Shown: piece by piece, positions 51,164 to 59,768 of the stretch
Numbering within the stretch: position 1 is the stretch's first letter
How the letters are laid out: each line of letters begins with the position of its first letter
Assembly (NCBI GenBank): GCA_049653745.1
Contig: JBASGW010000031.1
Location: 43,224-107,223, forward strand
From: CANDYO01 sp049653745
Lineage (GTDB): Bacteria; Pseudomonadota; Alphaproteobacteria; Rickettsiales; CANDYO01
Direction: 5' to 3'
DNA: 64,000 nt
Program-made: the position numbers and the translations under genes
The notes under the pieces: model-generated
The model's database searches: none
Seen by the model: the letters and a program-made list of their open reading frames with translations, nothing else
Told to the model about the DNA's origin: nothing

Positions 51164-51485
51164 TAATGTTCTCTTTTTTAATATTTATTGTTTCTAAAAA
51201 ATATTGAAATGCTGGAATAGAATTGGTTACTTCAAATTCGTGAATTTGATATTCTGCACAAAGATTTTTGTTGAAAGGATCTTTAGCAATAATCTTATAT
51301 AATTTTTTTCTATTTTCAACTCTTGCCATTATAACTCCACCAAATCTTGGTATTTGTGGGCCAGAAGCTATGAAGATATTCTCTTGGTAATATTGCTCTA
51401 AGTACTTTAAATGCTCAGATCTATATTTATCTATTTCTTCAAGGGGTGCAATATATTTTAAAATAACTAAGAATAATTTGCTCAT
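51153..51485 (-). CDS. YciI-family protein
   Basis: 110-residue ferredoxin-like-fold protein of the YCII family. It has the usual start FLVILKYIAPLEEIDKYRSE-type strand-helix (cited as LVILKYIAPLEEIDKYR) with the conserved His in EHLKYLEQ, then FIASGPQIPRFGGVIMA and DPFNKNLCAEYQIHEFE. Enzymatic roles in this family vary (chlorohydrolase, dehydratase-like), and in most bacteria it is uncharacterised. It overlaps ccmF by 11 bases and lies 12 bases after anmK, so the minus-strand series is anmK - yciI-like - ccmF - ccmG. Confidence 0.88.
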   Translation of the reverse strand: MSKLFLVILKYIAPLEEIDKYRSEHLKYLEQYYQENIFIASGPQIPRFGGVIMARVENRKKLYKIIAKDPFNKNLCAEYQIHEFEVTNSIPAFQYFLETINIKKENINAR

Positions 51486-51497
51486 AAAGTTTTTCTA

Positions 51498-52619
51498 TTA
51501 GTTTTTTTCTGAGATATAAATAGTTCCGCCAACAGTTGCTAATTTAGCTCCAGTTATTTGGGGTAAGCTTGTAGGTAAATTTTTTAAATTGCGTATTGCT
51601 AAATAAGCAAAAATTTCAGCTTCCATATAATCACTATCCCAACCAATTTCACTAGCAGTTTTAATATCAGTTTCTCCAATTTTTTGCCTAAGTATTTCTT
51701 TTAAGTATTTTACAATAGTTGGATTATTCCAGCCGCCACCAGCTAAAATCCATTTAGTAGGGATATCAATACTACTTAGGCTATCAACTATACATTTGCT
51801 AGTAAAATAAGCTAAGGTTGCACAGGCATCATAAATGGATAGATCATCTAATTCGGGTATTAATTCAAACGCCCCTGAATCTAAAGATTTAGGTGATTCT
51901 AAGTTTAAATATGGTTGTATTTTAGCAGTTAATATTTTTAGCACAGAGATATTTACTTCGCCTTTAAGCCCATATTTACCATTAAAATCCATAAATTCTG
52001 TATTATTAGTTTTTTTACGAATATAGCTATCTAATAAAACATTCCCAGGCCCAGTATCAAAGCCTTGAACTTGATTGAGACCTTGAATAAGTGTGATATT
52101 AGCTATTCCGCCACAATTTACTATAGCAACAGGAAAATAATTATCTTTAATTGCTAAAGCATGATGATATATGGGAGCAAGTGGTGCGCCCTGCCCGCCA
52201 TGAGCTATATCTTTACTGCGGAAGTCATTTACTACATTAATTCCTGTAAGATTTGCTAATAATTGTCCGTTACCAATTTGAATAGTAATAGCTTCTTGAG
52301 GATTATGATATAAAGTTTGACCATGGTAACCAATAACATCAACATCCGTTGATTTTAGGTTAGCTTGGCTAAGTAAATCATTAACTAATTGGGCGTGTAA
52401 TTTAGTGGATTCTTGAATAACGTCTAAGGAAGTTATATTTTCTTTTGCTTGCCTAACTAATAATTCTTGTTCTCTTAAAGCTAATTTAAAGGATTTATCG
52501 TAATGTAGGGATAAAGAAGAGATGGGATTTATTAGAAACTCGCCATCACTTTCCAGCAAGGTGGCGTCAATTCCGTCCATTGAAGTTCCGCTCATCAAAC
52601 CAATACTTTTCAAGAGCAT
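51498..52619 (-). CDS. anmK: AnmK, anhydro-N-acetylmuramic acid kinase
   Basis: Recycles cell-wall 1,6-anhydro-MurNAc by cleavage of the anhydro ring with phosphorylation. Family marks: IGLMSGTSMDGIDATL (about residues 6-21), IVNCGGIANITLI (about 164), GFDTGPGNVLLD and the AGGGWNNPTI ATP-domain block. Length (373) is normal. It shows that turnover of peptidoglycan matters to this organism, consistent with mltG (which can create anhydro ends) and murE. Confidence 0.94.
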   Translation of the reverse strand: MLLKSIGLMSGTSMDGIDATLLESDGEFLINPISSLSLHYDKSFKLALREQELLVRQAKENITSLDVIQESTKLHAQLVNDLLSQANLKSTDVDVIGYHGQTLYHNPQEAITIQIGNGQLLANLTGINVVNDFRSKDIAHGGQGAPLAPIYHHALAIKDNYFPVAIVNCGGIANITLIQGLNQVQGFDTGPGNVLLDSYIRKKTNNTEFMDFNGKYGLKGEVNISVLKILTAKIQPYLNLESPKSLDSGAFELIPELDDLSIYDACATLAYFTSKCIVDSLSSIDIPTKWILAGGGWNNPTIVKYLKEILRQKIGETDIKTASEIGWDSDYMEAEIFAYLAIRNLKNLPTSLPQITGAKLATVGGTIYISEKN

Positions 52620-52648
52620 TTATTAACCCCTCTAATTAACATATCTAG

Positions 52649-53902
52649 TTAAGGAAGATTCCAGTAATAATATTTTTTAAAATTACTAGCACCTTCAGTC
52701 CAGCTACCGCAAAACATATCAGCTCCAACTATTCTGTAGTGATTTCTATTTTTAAGGTTATAGAAAATATTTTCATGCTGCGCACTAACTCTGGCCAGAT
52801 CATTTTTTTGTCCTTTAATAATCTCGGGCTTGAGAATAAATTGATTTAGTAATGACTCTAAATTGCTATTTTTATCTTGAATAAATTCTTTAGAAATATT
52901 ACTAAGATCGCAGGTTTCATTTTTATATCTTATAAAGCTAACATTAAAAATCATCCATGGCGGCATAATTATATCATTATTTCCTTCAATATTATTCTTT
53001 TTAAAATAAGAAATTGAAATTAAAGGTGGGCCATTAAAGTATAGATTGTCAGAAATTTTACAAGGATATTTAATGTAATTAGGAGTGCTAGAATCAAGAA
53101 TATTAAAATGATAATTTCTATAACTTCTGGTCATAGCTTCGTTCAATATTGGGTGATTAGGTTTTGCTGCAAGAAAAGCATTTCCATAATAAGCGTTTTC
53201 AGACCAATGTTCACGGGCTCCAATAAAATCAAAATTTTTCATCAAACTTAAAAGATAGCTTGGATCATAAATTTCATAATCCATATCACTATAAAGACCA
53301 CCAAATTTCTGTAGTAAGATTAAACGAAAAAGGTCCGAGGCTTGAGCTAGATATGCTTTTAGATCTGCTCCTTTGTCAATTAAATCTAATAATACAGGAT
53401 ACATAGGATGATCTTTTAATTCAGACAGGTCTCGAAGCTTCACTCCTTTGATAGCTTTGATTTCATCGGTAATTAAATCATTTTGATTAACCCAAATATT
53501 ATGCTCCCATTCATATCCTAAGTTATTCAAATTAGTGTAATTAACCTTCATATTTTCTAGATAATAATCGCTCAAAGTAACGGTCTTTTTTGATGAAGCA
53601 AAAAAAATCTTATGAGTGATCGTGGGAATTTTAGAAGTTTTTTCAGAAGTGTTTTTAAGATTATCTAGTTTATCTAAAGACTCATTTATAGTTTTCTGAT
53701 TCTGGGAGATGTAGTCAAGGCCCTCTTGAGCAAAAACATCATAAAAATCTATGTCAGAATTATAGCATTTTTTTAAAATATGGTATTTTACTAACTTAGA
53801 GTAATATTTCTGTTCAGAAAAATACTTAAAAAAATTTTTATATTTTATAAAGAGTAAAGCAAGTAGTACACAAATTATAATTAGAATTATCTTTCTTTTC
53901 AC
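52649..53902 (-). CDS. Membrane-anchored DXD glycosyltransferase, paralogue 2
   Basis: 417 residues: an N-terminal hydrophobic anchor (about 4-22), a KKCYNSDIDFYDVFAQEGLDY-type lead (cited as KKCYNSDIDF and QEGLDY), strand IPTITHKIFFA, ASDLFRL, and the DXD block FGGLYSDMDYEIY (about 200-212). FDFIGAREHW, YYGNAFLAAKPNHPI, IMPPWMIFN and the terminal IVGADMFCGSW follow. It lies 14 bases after paralogue 3 on the same strand, so the two form a transcription unit. The nearest known architecture is the GT32/TcdB-like sugar-binding DXD group. The product is unknown: surface glycan or protein glycosylation are both possible. Confidence 0.82.
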   Translation of the reverse strand: MKRKIILIIICVLLALLFIKYKNFFKYFSEQKYYSKLVKYHILKKCYNSDIDFYDVFAQEGLDYISQNQKTINESLDKLDNLKNTSEKTSKIPTITHKIFFASSKKTVTLSDYYLENMKVNYTNLNNLGYEWEHNIWVNQNDLITDEIKAIKGVKLRDLSELKDHPMYPVLLDLIDKGADLKAYLAQASDLFRLILLQKFGGLYSDMDYEIYDPSYLLSLMKNFDFIGAREHWSENAYYGNAFLAAKPNHPILNEAMTRSYRNYHFNILDSSTPNYIKYPCKISDNLYFNGPPLISISYFKKNNIEGNNDIIMPPWMIFNVSFIRYKNETCDLSNISKEFIQDKNSNLESLLNQFILKPEIIKGQKNDLARVSAQHENIFYNLKNRNHYRIVGADMFCGSWTEGASNFKKYYYWNLP

Positions 53903-53916
53903 TCTAGCTCTCTAAC

Positions 53917-55230
53917 TTACCAGTTTAAATAATATTTCTTCCTAAAAACTTTTCCACCAAATGTCCAGCTGCCGCAGAACATGTCTGCTCCAATAACTGG
54001 ATATTGTTTTCTATCTTTAAGATTATAATAAATATTTTGTTCATCATCATTATAGTGAAATTTATTACCATCTTTGTCAGTTAATACATAATATTTATTC
54101 CAATCTTGCATGGTAATATTATCTACATATGCTGAGAGTAGTTGGTCTAAATCAGAGTTATTCTTAGCAAAATCTTTTTTACTGATAGCTGTATAGTCGC
54201 ATTCTTGTTTTTTAACATCAGTTAAAGATTGGTTGTTTTTCATGCGAGCAAAATTTAAATTAAATATCATCCATGGTGGTAAAATAACGTCGTCATTTCC
54301 TTCAATATTATTTTTACTGAAATAAGATATAGTCATTAAAGGAGGGCCACTAAAATATAATTTATCATATTGATTGCAAGGATATCTTAAATATAGGGGC
54401 GCTGAAGAGTCGTTTATATCAACTACATAATATTTAAAACTTCTTGCTAAGGCATCGTTAATTATAGGGTGATTAGGTTTTGCTGCAAAAAAAGCATTGC
54501 CGTAATAACTATATTTATTAGGAATCTCTCTTGCTGCAAAATAGTCAAATTTTTGGATTAATGAAAATAAAGCCTCCGGATTATAAATCTCATAATCCAT
54601 GTCACTATAAATGCCACCAAATTTTTGTACCGCCATTAAGCGCAAAAGATCTGCTGCTTCTGCAAAATAAGGTCTTTTTAAATTTCCTTTAGTTAGCAGG
54701 TCACTTAAATTAACATATGAGGGGTGATCTTTAAACTCTTGCACATGCCTTATCTTAACATTTTTGATATTTTTTATTTCATCAGGAAATAATGATAAAT
54801 TATTAGTCCAAATATTATGTTGCCAGTCATTGTTTATTGAGTTTAAACTATGATAGTAAGATTTTAAGACTTCATGATAAAAATCATTCAAAGCTATTGG
54901 TGATAAATCAGAAGTGAAATATATTTTATGAGTAACTGTAGGTATTTTAGGTGCTGTTGAAATTGGAATATCTTTATCTTGAAGCTTGGCTAAACTAGAA
55001 TTCACTACCTCTTTATTTTTTTTCTCATAATCGAAGCCCTCTTGTTGAAAAATCTCAAGCATATCAATGCTAGCGCTATAGCAATATTTCAGAACTCCTG
55101 TTTTAATAAGGCTATTGTAAACTAAGTGCTTAGTAATATATCCATTAACTTTTAAAACTCTTCCTATGACTAAAATTAGAAGCAAAGAAATTAGAATAAT
55201 AATAGTTTTTTTTGTTAGTTTAAATTTCAT
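53917..55230 (-). CDS. Membrane-anchored DXD glycosyltransferase, paralogue 3
   Basis: 437 residues with an anchor at about 9-24, then the same core: LKYCYSASIDM, QEGFDYE, IPTVTHKIYFTS, EAADLLRLMAVQKFGGIYSD (adjoining MDYEIY, about 205-218), FDYFAARE, YYGNAFFAAKPNHPI, ILPPWMIFN and IGADMFCGSW. It differs from paralogue 2 by insertions near TDVKKQECDYTAIS and in the last quarter. It is the first gene of the pair. The close similarity and tandem placement point to duplication in this lineage, with a third copy at 16.5-17.8 kb. Confidence 0.82.
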   Translation of the reverse strand: MKFKLTKKTIIILISLLLILVIGRVLKVNGYITKHLVYNSLIKTGVLKYCYSASIDMLEIFQQEGFDYEKKNKEVVNSSLAKLQDKDIPISTAPKIPTVTHKIYFTSDLSPIALNDFYHEVLKSYYHSLNSINNDWQHNIWTNNLSLFPDEIKNIKNVKIRHVQEFKDHPSYVNLSDLLTKGNLKRPYFAEAADLLRLMAVQKFGGIYSDMDYEIYNPEALFSLIQKFDYFAAREIPNKYSYYGNAFFAAKPNHPIINDALARSFKYYVVDINDSSAPLYLRYPCNQYDKLYFSGPPLMTISYFSKNNIEGNDDVILPPWMIFNLNFARMKNNQSLTDVKKQECDYTAISKKDFAKNNSDLDQLLSAYVDNITMQDWNKYYVLTDKDGNKFHYNDDEQNIYYNLKDRKQYPVIGADMFCGSWTFGGKVFRKKYYLNW

Positions 55231-55277
55231 GTACCCTAAGATAATTCAATAAAAATTCTAAATTAAAGATAAAATTC

Positions 55278-55838
55278 CTAATTAGTTTCCATTTTTAATT
55301 CTTCATCAGAATGTAATTTTAATTTTTCTAAAGTTCTATCTAAATCTGTTTGTGAGCATAAATCTAATAAAACTGGGTCACGTGGTTTAATATTATGCAT
55401 GTTCCAGTGTGAACGGCCTCTAATTGCATGGATAGTAGATTTTGTTGTGCCAATCAACTTAATAATTTGTTGATCAGAAATCAAAGGATAATAACGAATA
55501 AACCAAGCTATAGCATCTGGTTTATCTTGTCTTCTAGCTATGGGAGTATAATGAGATGTTTTACGCTTTTTACTGGTGATTTTTAGATGTTTTTGAGCAT
55601 GCTCAGAAAGCTGTAATTTAGCCCCAGGATTTGCTTCGCAGCGTTTAATTTCTTCTTTTGATAATTGCTCTCCGGTTATAGGATTCTCTCCTAATATTCC
55701 GATAGAAACTTCGCCATCAGCTATGCCTTTAACTTCAAGAGGATGCATTCTACAAAAATCAGCAATTTGTTCAAAGGTTAAGCTAGTGTTTTCAATTAAC
55801 CAAACGGCTGTAGCCTTAGGCATTAATGGTGTAGACAT
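55278..55838 (-). CDS. trcR: TrcR-like cell-cycle transcriptional regulator (DUF1013)
   Basis: Alphaproteobacterial DUF1013 protein; the Caulobacter member is called cell cycle transcriptional regulator TrcR. It opens STPLMPKATAVWLIENTSLT and continues FEQIADFCRMHPLEVKGIAD, the strongly conserved N-terminal domain, which resembles a helix-turn-helix. A second HTH-like block (SDQQIIKLIGTTKSTIHAIR) lies at about residues 120-140. I start at ATG 55838; the frame extends to a TTG at 55850, but the conserved proteins begin at this methionine. Length is 186 residues. It marks the organism as alphaproteobacterial. Confidence 0.88.
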   Translation of the reverse strand: MSTPLMPKATAVWLIENTSLTFEQIADFCRMHPLEVKGIADGEVSIGILGENPITGEQLSKEEIKRCEANPGAKLQLSEHAQKHLKITSKKRKTSHYTPIARRQDKPDAIAWFIRYYPLISDQQIIKLIGTTKSTIHAIRGRSHWNMHNIKPRDPVLLDLCSQTDLDRTLEKLKLHSDEELKMETN

Positions 55839-55912
55839 AAAATTTCCCAAATATAATAATAAAAGTTATTACTACAAACTTAAGCAAAAAGCAGGAATTT
55901 GTCAATGTTTCA

Positions 55913-56458
55913 TTAATTAGGTTTTAAGAAATTTGGTAGCATTCTTTTTAGAATATCATCTTTTCTAATATAATGGTGATATAAAGCTGCTAAAAAATGG
56001 GCAGCAATTACAATAGTAAAAATTATTGCTAATATTGAATGGATATTCATCATAAATTTCGCTAATTCTAAGTTTTTTTCACTAAATAATAAAGGCATAT
56101 CAAAAACATAGAGAAAAGCTATAGGTTTTTGCGCGGCATTAGAAGCTAAAAATGCAGATGAAGGTACTAAGATCATAAGAATATATAATGAGTAATGACC
56201 AAGATGTGCTGCTAATTTTATAAGCTTTGGTAAGTTTTGTTTATATACTAATGAAGTATTTAAAAATCTCCAAGTTAAACGAATTAATACCAATAGTAAT
56301 ATTAAGAAACCAGTGGATTTATGAGCTTTATAAAGAGAGGGTTCTTTTAAATCTTCTAAAAAGAATCCCATAATTAGCATTCCAATAATGATAATTGCCA
56401 TAAACCAGTGAAAAAATTTAGCGACGGAGCCATATGATTCGGTAGTGTTTTTTATCAT
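55913..56458 (-). CDS. cybB: Cytochrome b561 family protein (CybB-like)
   Basis: Four-helix diheme membrane cytochrome. Histidine-bearing helices: AKFFHWFMAIIII, YKAHKSTGFLIL, HLGHYSLYILMILVP and AAHFLAALYHHYI. Prokaryotic b561 proteins oxidise quinol, and some use superoxide. I start at ATG 56458 (MIKNTTESYG), which has AAAGGAG nine bases upstream; a frame to 56548 would overlap ubiX and add a non-conserved stretch. Length becomes 181, normal for the family. It is divergent from ubiX with an inverted repeat in the shared 59-base gap. Confidence 0.88.
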   Translation of the reverse strand: MIKNTTESYGSVAKFFHWFMAIIIIGMLIMGFFLEDLKEPSLYKAHKSTGFLILLLVLIRLTWRFLNTSLVYKQNLPKLIKLAAHLGHYSLYILMILVPSSAFLASNAAQKPIAFLYVFDMPLLFSEKNLELAKFMMNIHSILAIIFTIVIAAHFLAALYHHYIRKDDILKRMLPNFLKPN

Positions 56459-56476
56459 TGAAATTTTCTCCTTTAA

Positions 56477-56506
56477 AATGTTATAATTTGCCAAGGTTAT
56501 AACATT
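56477..56506. promoter_or_regulatory. Operator-like inverted repeat between cybB and ubiX
   Basis: AATGTTATAA (56477-56486) and TTATAACATT (56497-56506) are perfect 10-base inverted arms with a 10-base spacer, so the arm centres lie 20 bases (about two helical turns) apart. This fits binding by a dimeric regulator. It lies between the divergent cybB and ubiX starts, 19 bases from the cybB ATG and 11 from the ubiX ATG. Confidence 0.5.
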
Positions 56507-56517
56507 GAGTATATATA

Positions 56518-57084
56518 ATGAAATTAGTAGTTGCAATAACGGGTGCATCGGGTGCTATTTTTGGTATCAGATTGCTAGAAATATTAAATAAATTTGAAAA
56601 AGTAGAAACTCATTTAATTATTAGTAAGTCTGCGAATATTACTATAAAAAGTGAAACAGACTATCAACTAGCTGATATTGTAAAATTAGCAGATTTTTCT
56701 TATAAGGTAGATGATATAAGTGCTTGCTTAGCCAGCGGATCATTCAAGATGGATGGAATGATTATTGCTCCTTGTTCAATCAAAACCATGTCAGCGATAG
56801 CTCATTCTTATTGCGATAACTTAATTACTAGAACTGCAGATGTTATGTTAAAAGAGCGTAAAAAGTTAATAGTAATGCTTAGAGAAACCCCGCTGCATCT
56901 AATTCATTTACGAAATATGGCTGCAATTGCTGAGGCAGGAGGAGTGATATATCCTCCGGTTCCTGCATTTTATAATAACCCTCAAACAATTGATGATATA
57001 GTGAATCACATAGTATATCGAGTTTTAGATCATTTTAATATAGATGATCAGGGTCAACTAAGGCGTTGGAGAGGTTTAAAATAA
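56518..57084 (+). CDS. ubiX: UbiX, flavin prenyltransferase
   Basis: Makes prenylated FMN, the cofactor for the UbiD decarboxylase of ubiquinone synthesis. The FMN/DMAP-binding motifs are AITGASGAIFGIRLLE (about residues 6-21), LASGSFKMDGMIIAPCS (about 72-88), and RETPLHLIHLRNM (about 123-135), with the conserved PPVPAFY near the C-terminus. Length (188) is normal. The ubiD gene is not in the window. The start ATG is at 56518 in a short divergent promoter region. Confidence 0.94.
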   Translation: MKLVVAITGASGAIFGIRLLEILNKFEKVETHLIISKSANITIKSETDYQLADIVKLADFSYKVDDISACLASGSFKMDGMIIAPCSIKTMSAIAHSYCDNLITRTADVMLKERKKLIVMLRETPLHLIHLRNMAAIAEAGGVIYPPVPAFYNNPQTIDDIVNHIVYRVLDHFNIDDQGQLRRWRGLK

Positions 57085-57151
57085 GATTAAGATATTGACT
57101 TCAATTAGAGCTCGTGCTAGCTTCGCTAAACTTTAATTTAAGGGTCATTAA

Positions 57152-58234
57152 ATGAAGCACTCTTCCAAATTACTTCTTCTTTCTCTTTTCTTAGTAATTG
57201 CATTTCCAAAACTTTCTTTTTCAGCAGATAAATTAAACAAAAAATACGATGTAGTGGCCATAGGAAAGGCAATGGTAGACATTATTCAAGTTGTTTCAGA
57301 GGAAGAGCTTAAACAAATAATGCCTTTTGGTTTTAAAAAATCAGACTCTAATAAAATTGATAATGATGCGGCTACTAAGATGTTTGCAAAAATGAGCAAT
57401 GTAAGCATTATAGCAGGTGGCAGTGAGGCGAATGTAGTTGCCGATATTGCCTCTTTAGGTGGAAGTGCGGCTTTTAATGCAATTTCTGCAAATGACAAGA
57501 TGGGAGTAATATTTAAAGAGAGTTTAATTAAAGAGGGAGTTGTCTATTCTAGTCCTTTTGCTCAAAATTCAGAAGCAGGCACAGCTCGTTGCTTTACCTT
57601 CATTACTCCAGATAAGGACAGAACTTTTGCAGTTTCAGCGGAGATAGTAACAGAAATAAATGATAGTTTTGTCGATTATAATACTATTAAAGAAGCAAAG
57701 GTTTTTTACACAGATGCCTCAAATTTAAGTCATGAGAATCAGAAAAAAGTAACTTTAAAAGCTTTGAATGTGGCTAAAGAAAATGCAACAAGAACAGCTT
57801 TTAATTTAAATAATAATCGATATGTGGATTCTTATAGAGATGAAATTATTAAATTATTGCCTAAGATTGATATTATAGTTGGCAGTGAAAAAGAAGCTAT
57901 GAATTTATTTAAAGTTGATAATATAGATCAAGCTGTGGAGCTTTATTTAAAAACTAGCAAGATAGTTATTATCACTTTAGGAAAAAATGGAGCTATAATT
58001 GCAACAAATAAGCAATTATTAAGAGTTCCATCTATAGTAGAGAAGTCTAAAATTATTGATCTTAATGGTGCAGGAGATGCATTTATTGCAGGATTTCTTT
58101 ATGGCTATACCCATGATTATTCTTTAGAAGATGCAGGTAAGTTAGGGGCTAAAGTTGCGGCTCAAATCATATACCAAATTGGAGCAAGGCCTACAGTTAG
58201 TTTAAAGAAAGCTATTTTTGAAAGTAACAATTAA
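57152..58234 (+). CDS. PfkB-family sugar/nucleoside kinase with signal peptide
   Basis: PfkB (ribokinase/adenosine kinase) domain: N-terminal KKYDVVAIGKAMVDIIQVV, the GGSEANVVADIASLGG strand (family GGSAANT), and the catalytic anion-hole motif DLNGAGDAFIAGF with Asp (about residue 308). Residues 1-25 form a signal peptide: Lys start, LLLLSLFLVIAF, then SFSA-DK. An exported PfkB kinase is unusual since ATP is cytoplasmic. The ATG has AAGGGT eight bases upstream, and no alternative start precedes the core. It could be a host-directed kinase or have a cleavable leader that is not used. Substrate unknown. Confidence 0.82.
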   Translation: MKHSSKLLLLSLFLVIAFPKLSFSADKLNKKYDVVAIGKAMVDIIQVVSEEELKQIMPFGFKKSDSNKIDNDAATKMFAKMSNVSIIAGGSEANVVADIASLGGSAAFNAISANDKMGVIFKESLIKEGVVYSSPFAQNSEAGTARCFTFITPDKDRTFAVSAEIVTEINDSFVDYNTIKEAKVFYTDASNLSHENQKKVTLKALNVAKENATRTAFNLNNNRYVDSYRDEIIKLLPKIDIIVGSEKEAMNLFKVDNIDQAVELYLKTSKIVIITLGKNGAIIATNKQLLRVPSIVEKSKIIDLNGAGDAFIAGFLYGYTHDYSLEDAGKLGAKVAAQIIYQIGARPTVSLKKAIFESNN

Positions 58235-58593
58235 AGCTTTGCCTTATTCCAATATTTCATCATTTCTTGAGGGCTACTTTCTTTTAGATTTTTAAGCCCT
58301 TCTTCTTGAGCATAAACTTTAGTTAAATTAAAGCGCTTCTCAAATTTCTTAGTTGATTTTTCTAATGTATCTTCGGGGTTATAGTTATGATAGATGCAAA
58401 GAGAAAATGCTGCATGCAACAAATCGCCTATTTCTTCTTGTAAGTTGTCATTTTTGCTTTTATTTTCTAATAATTCTTCTATTTCTACGCATTCGCTACG
58501 GATTTGCTGGATTATGGTTTTAGAATCTTGCCAATAAAAGCCAAAATCTTTGGCTTGTTTTTCAAGAGATGCTATTTTAGCAAAAATATCCAT
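58231..58593 (-). CDS. MazG-like nucleotide pyrophosphohydrolase
   Basis: 120-residue all-alpha NTP pyrophosphatase of the MazG superfamily. Metal-binding acidic residues are in ECVEIEELLE and EEIGDLLHAAF (EExxD motif, about residues 54-64), with KFEKRFNLT as the usual trailing helix. It is half the length of E. coli MazG (one domain only). It probably clears aberrant nucleotides. Its end overlaps the PfkB gene (convergent, 4 bases), and it lies 4 bases after rnhA on the same strand. Confidence 0.85.
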   Translation of the reverse strand: MDIFAKIASLEKQAKDFGFYWQDSKTIIQQIRSECVEIEELLENKSKNDNLQEEIGDLLHAAFSLCIYHNYNPEDTLEKSTKKFEKRFNLTKVYAQEEGLKNLKESSPQEMMKYWNKAKL

Positions 58594-58597
58594 ATTT

Positions 58598-59035
58598 TTA
58601 TTTCATAAATTTTTGGCAAGCTTTTCTAGCCAATTCATCCACCAGTTCATTTTCAGGATGGCCATTATGAGCTTTAATCCAGTGAAATTCAATCTTATGT
58701 CCAATTAATTCCTGGTCTAAAGCCTGCCAAAGATCTATATTTTTAATAGGTGCTTTGCTGCTTCCTCTCCAATTATTGATCTTCCATTTAGGCATCCACG
58801 AGCTGATTCCTTGCTGTAAATAGGAGCTATCGGTATATAATTTTCCTCTACAAGGTTCTTTAAGAAATTTTAAAGCTTCTATAGCAGCTAACATTTCCAT
58901 GCGGTTATTTGTTGTGTGTGCTTCTCCGCCAGATATAGTTTTTCTATGATTTTCATAGAGTAATAAAGCTCCCCACCCCCCAGGGCCAGGATTGCCTGAA
59001 CATGCACCATCGGTGTAAATAGTAACTTCTTTCAT
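58598..59035 (-). CDS. rnhA: RnhA, ribonuclease HI
   Basis: Cleaves RNA in RNA-DNA hybrids. The four catalytic acidic residues are visible: Asp in YTDGACSGNPGPGGWG (about residue 8), Glu in NNRMEMLAAIEAL, Asp in LYTDSSYLQQGI and Asp in ENELVDELAR; the H-x-GH-P-E loop is KAHNGHPENE. I start at ATG 59035 (MKEVTIYTDG), the usual family start; a GTG at 59047 would add four residues. Length is 145. Confidence 0.95.
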   Translation of the reverse strand: MKEVTIYTDGACSGNPGPGGWGALLLYENHRKTISGGEAHTTNNRMEMLAAIEALKFLKEPCRGKLYTDSSYLQQGISSWMPKWKINNWRGSSKAPIKNIDLWQALDQELIGHKIEFHWIKAHNGHPENELVDELARKACQKFMK

Positions 59036-59081
59036 AAACTTATTCACTTTTTTGCTAATTCATAAATTTGGAGTATAGCTA

Positions 59082-59654
59082 TTATTTAGTCCTTACTAAA
59101 GGAATTTCTTTCTTGGGGCCGAGAACATTTTTATTATTAGGAGCTATTGGAGGCTCTGTAAGTGACTTAGTGGCTTCTTGAATTTGATTATTTAAAGAAC
59201 TAAGTTCTACTAAATGCGTTCTTGATCTGGAGGATTCTTGTTCAATATCGCCATGGCCTAAAGTTAAAGAATGCGCTTCTGCTGCTTTGCACTTGGCATA
59301 TTCTATAACAATTCCAAGATGACTAGCAAGTTTTATTGGATCAGATTTTATGCCGCATAGGCTTTTAAAAGAGCCAATCCATCCTAAAGGAGATTCAAAG
59401 CCTAAATCAATCATTTTAGCTGCTAATGGTTTATTATATTCAGCTGCATGTTCTAATAAAGTTTTAGAATAAACAGCTTTTTTTGGGCCATTGGGTAAAC
59501 TTATTCTGCGATATTTAATTTCAGGATTCGCTTCAATTAACTCAGCAAGTTGGGTTAGGGTTGGCTCTAACTTTGACTCATCAAGAGAGTCGCATGCATT
59601 GATGGCTGTAATACAAGATTCTATTGTTTCTGAGAATGATTTGTTTTTTGTCAT
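59082..59654 (-). CDS. Hypothetical protein with one ankyrin-like segment
   Basis: 190 residues, soluble, no signal peptide. The middle has one ankyrin-type helix pair, SKTLLEHAAEYNKPLAAKMI followed by DLGFESPLGW. The rest has helical stretches (LTQLAELIEANPEI, HLGIVIEYAKCKAAEAHSL) and a Pro/Asn/Lys-rich C-terminal tail (EPPIAPNNKNVLGPKKEIP). I do not recognise a family. With the ankyrin gene at 44.4 kb it is one of two such proteins here, and host interaction is possible. It is upstream of rnhA by 46 bases. Confidence 0.6.
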   Translation of the reverse strand: MTKNKSFSETIESCITAINACDSLDESKLEPTLTQLAELIEANPEIKYRRISLPNGPKKAVYSKTLLEHAAEYNKPLAAKMIDLGFESPLGWIGSFKSLCGIKSDPIKLASHLGIVIEYAKCKAAEAHSLTLGHGDIEQESSRSRTHLVELSSLNNQIQEATKSLTEPPIAPNNKNVLGPKKEIPLVRTK

Positions 59655-59768
59655 GCTAGTACTATTATTAATAATAGATAAAATTAAACTAAAAAGATTT
59701 ATAAAAGGTTAATTTAAGTGCTTCAAGGCTAGAAAGCAGCTGTTATATTTCAAAGGGAGAGTAATAAA

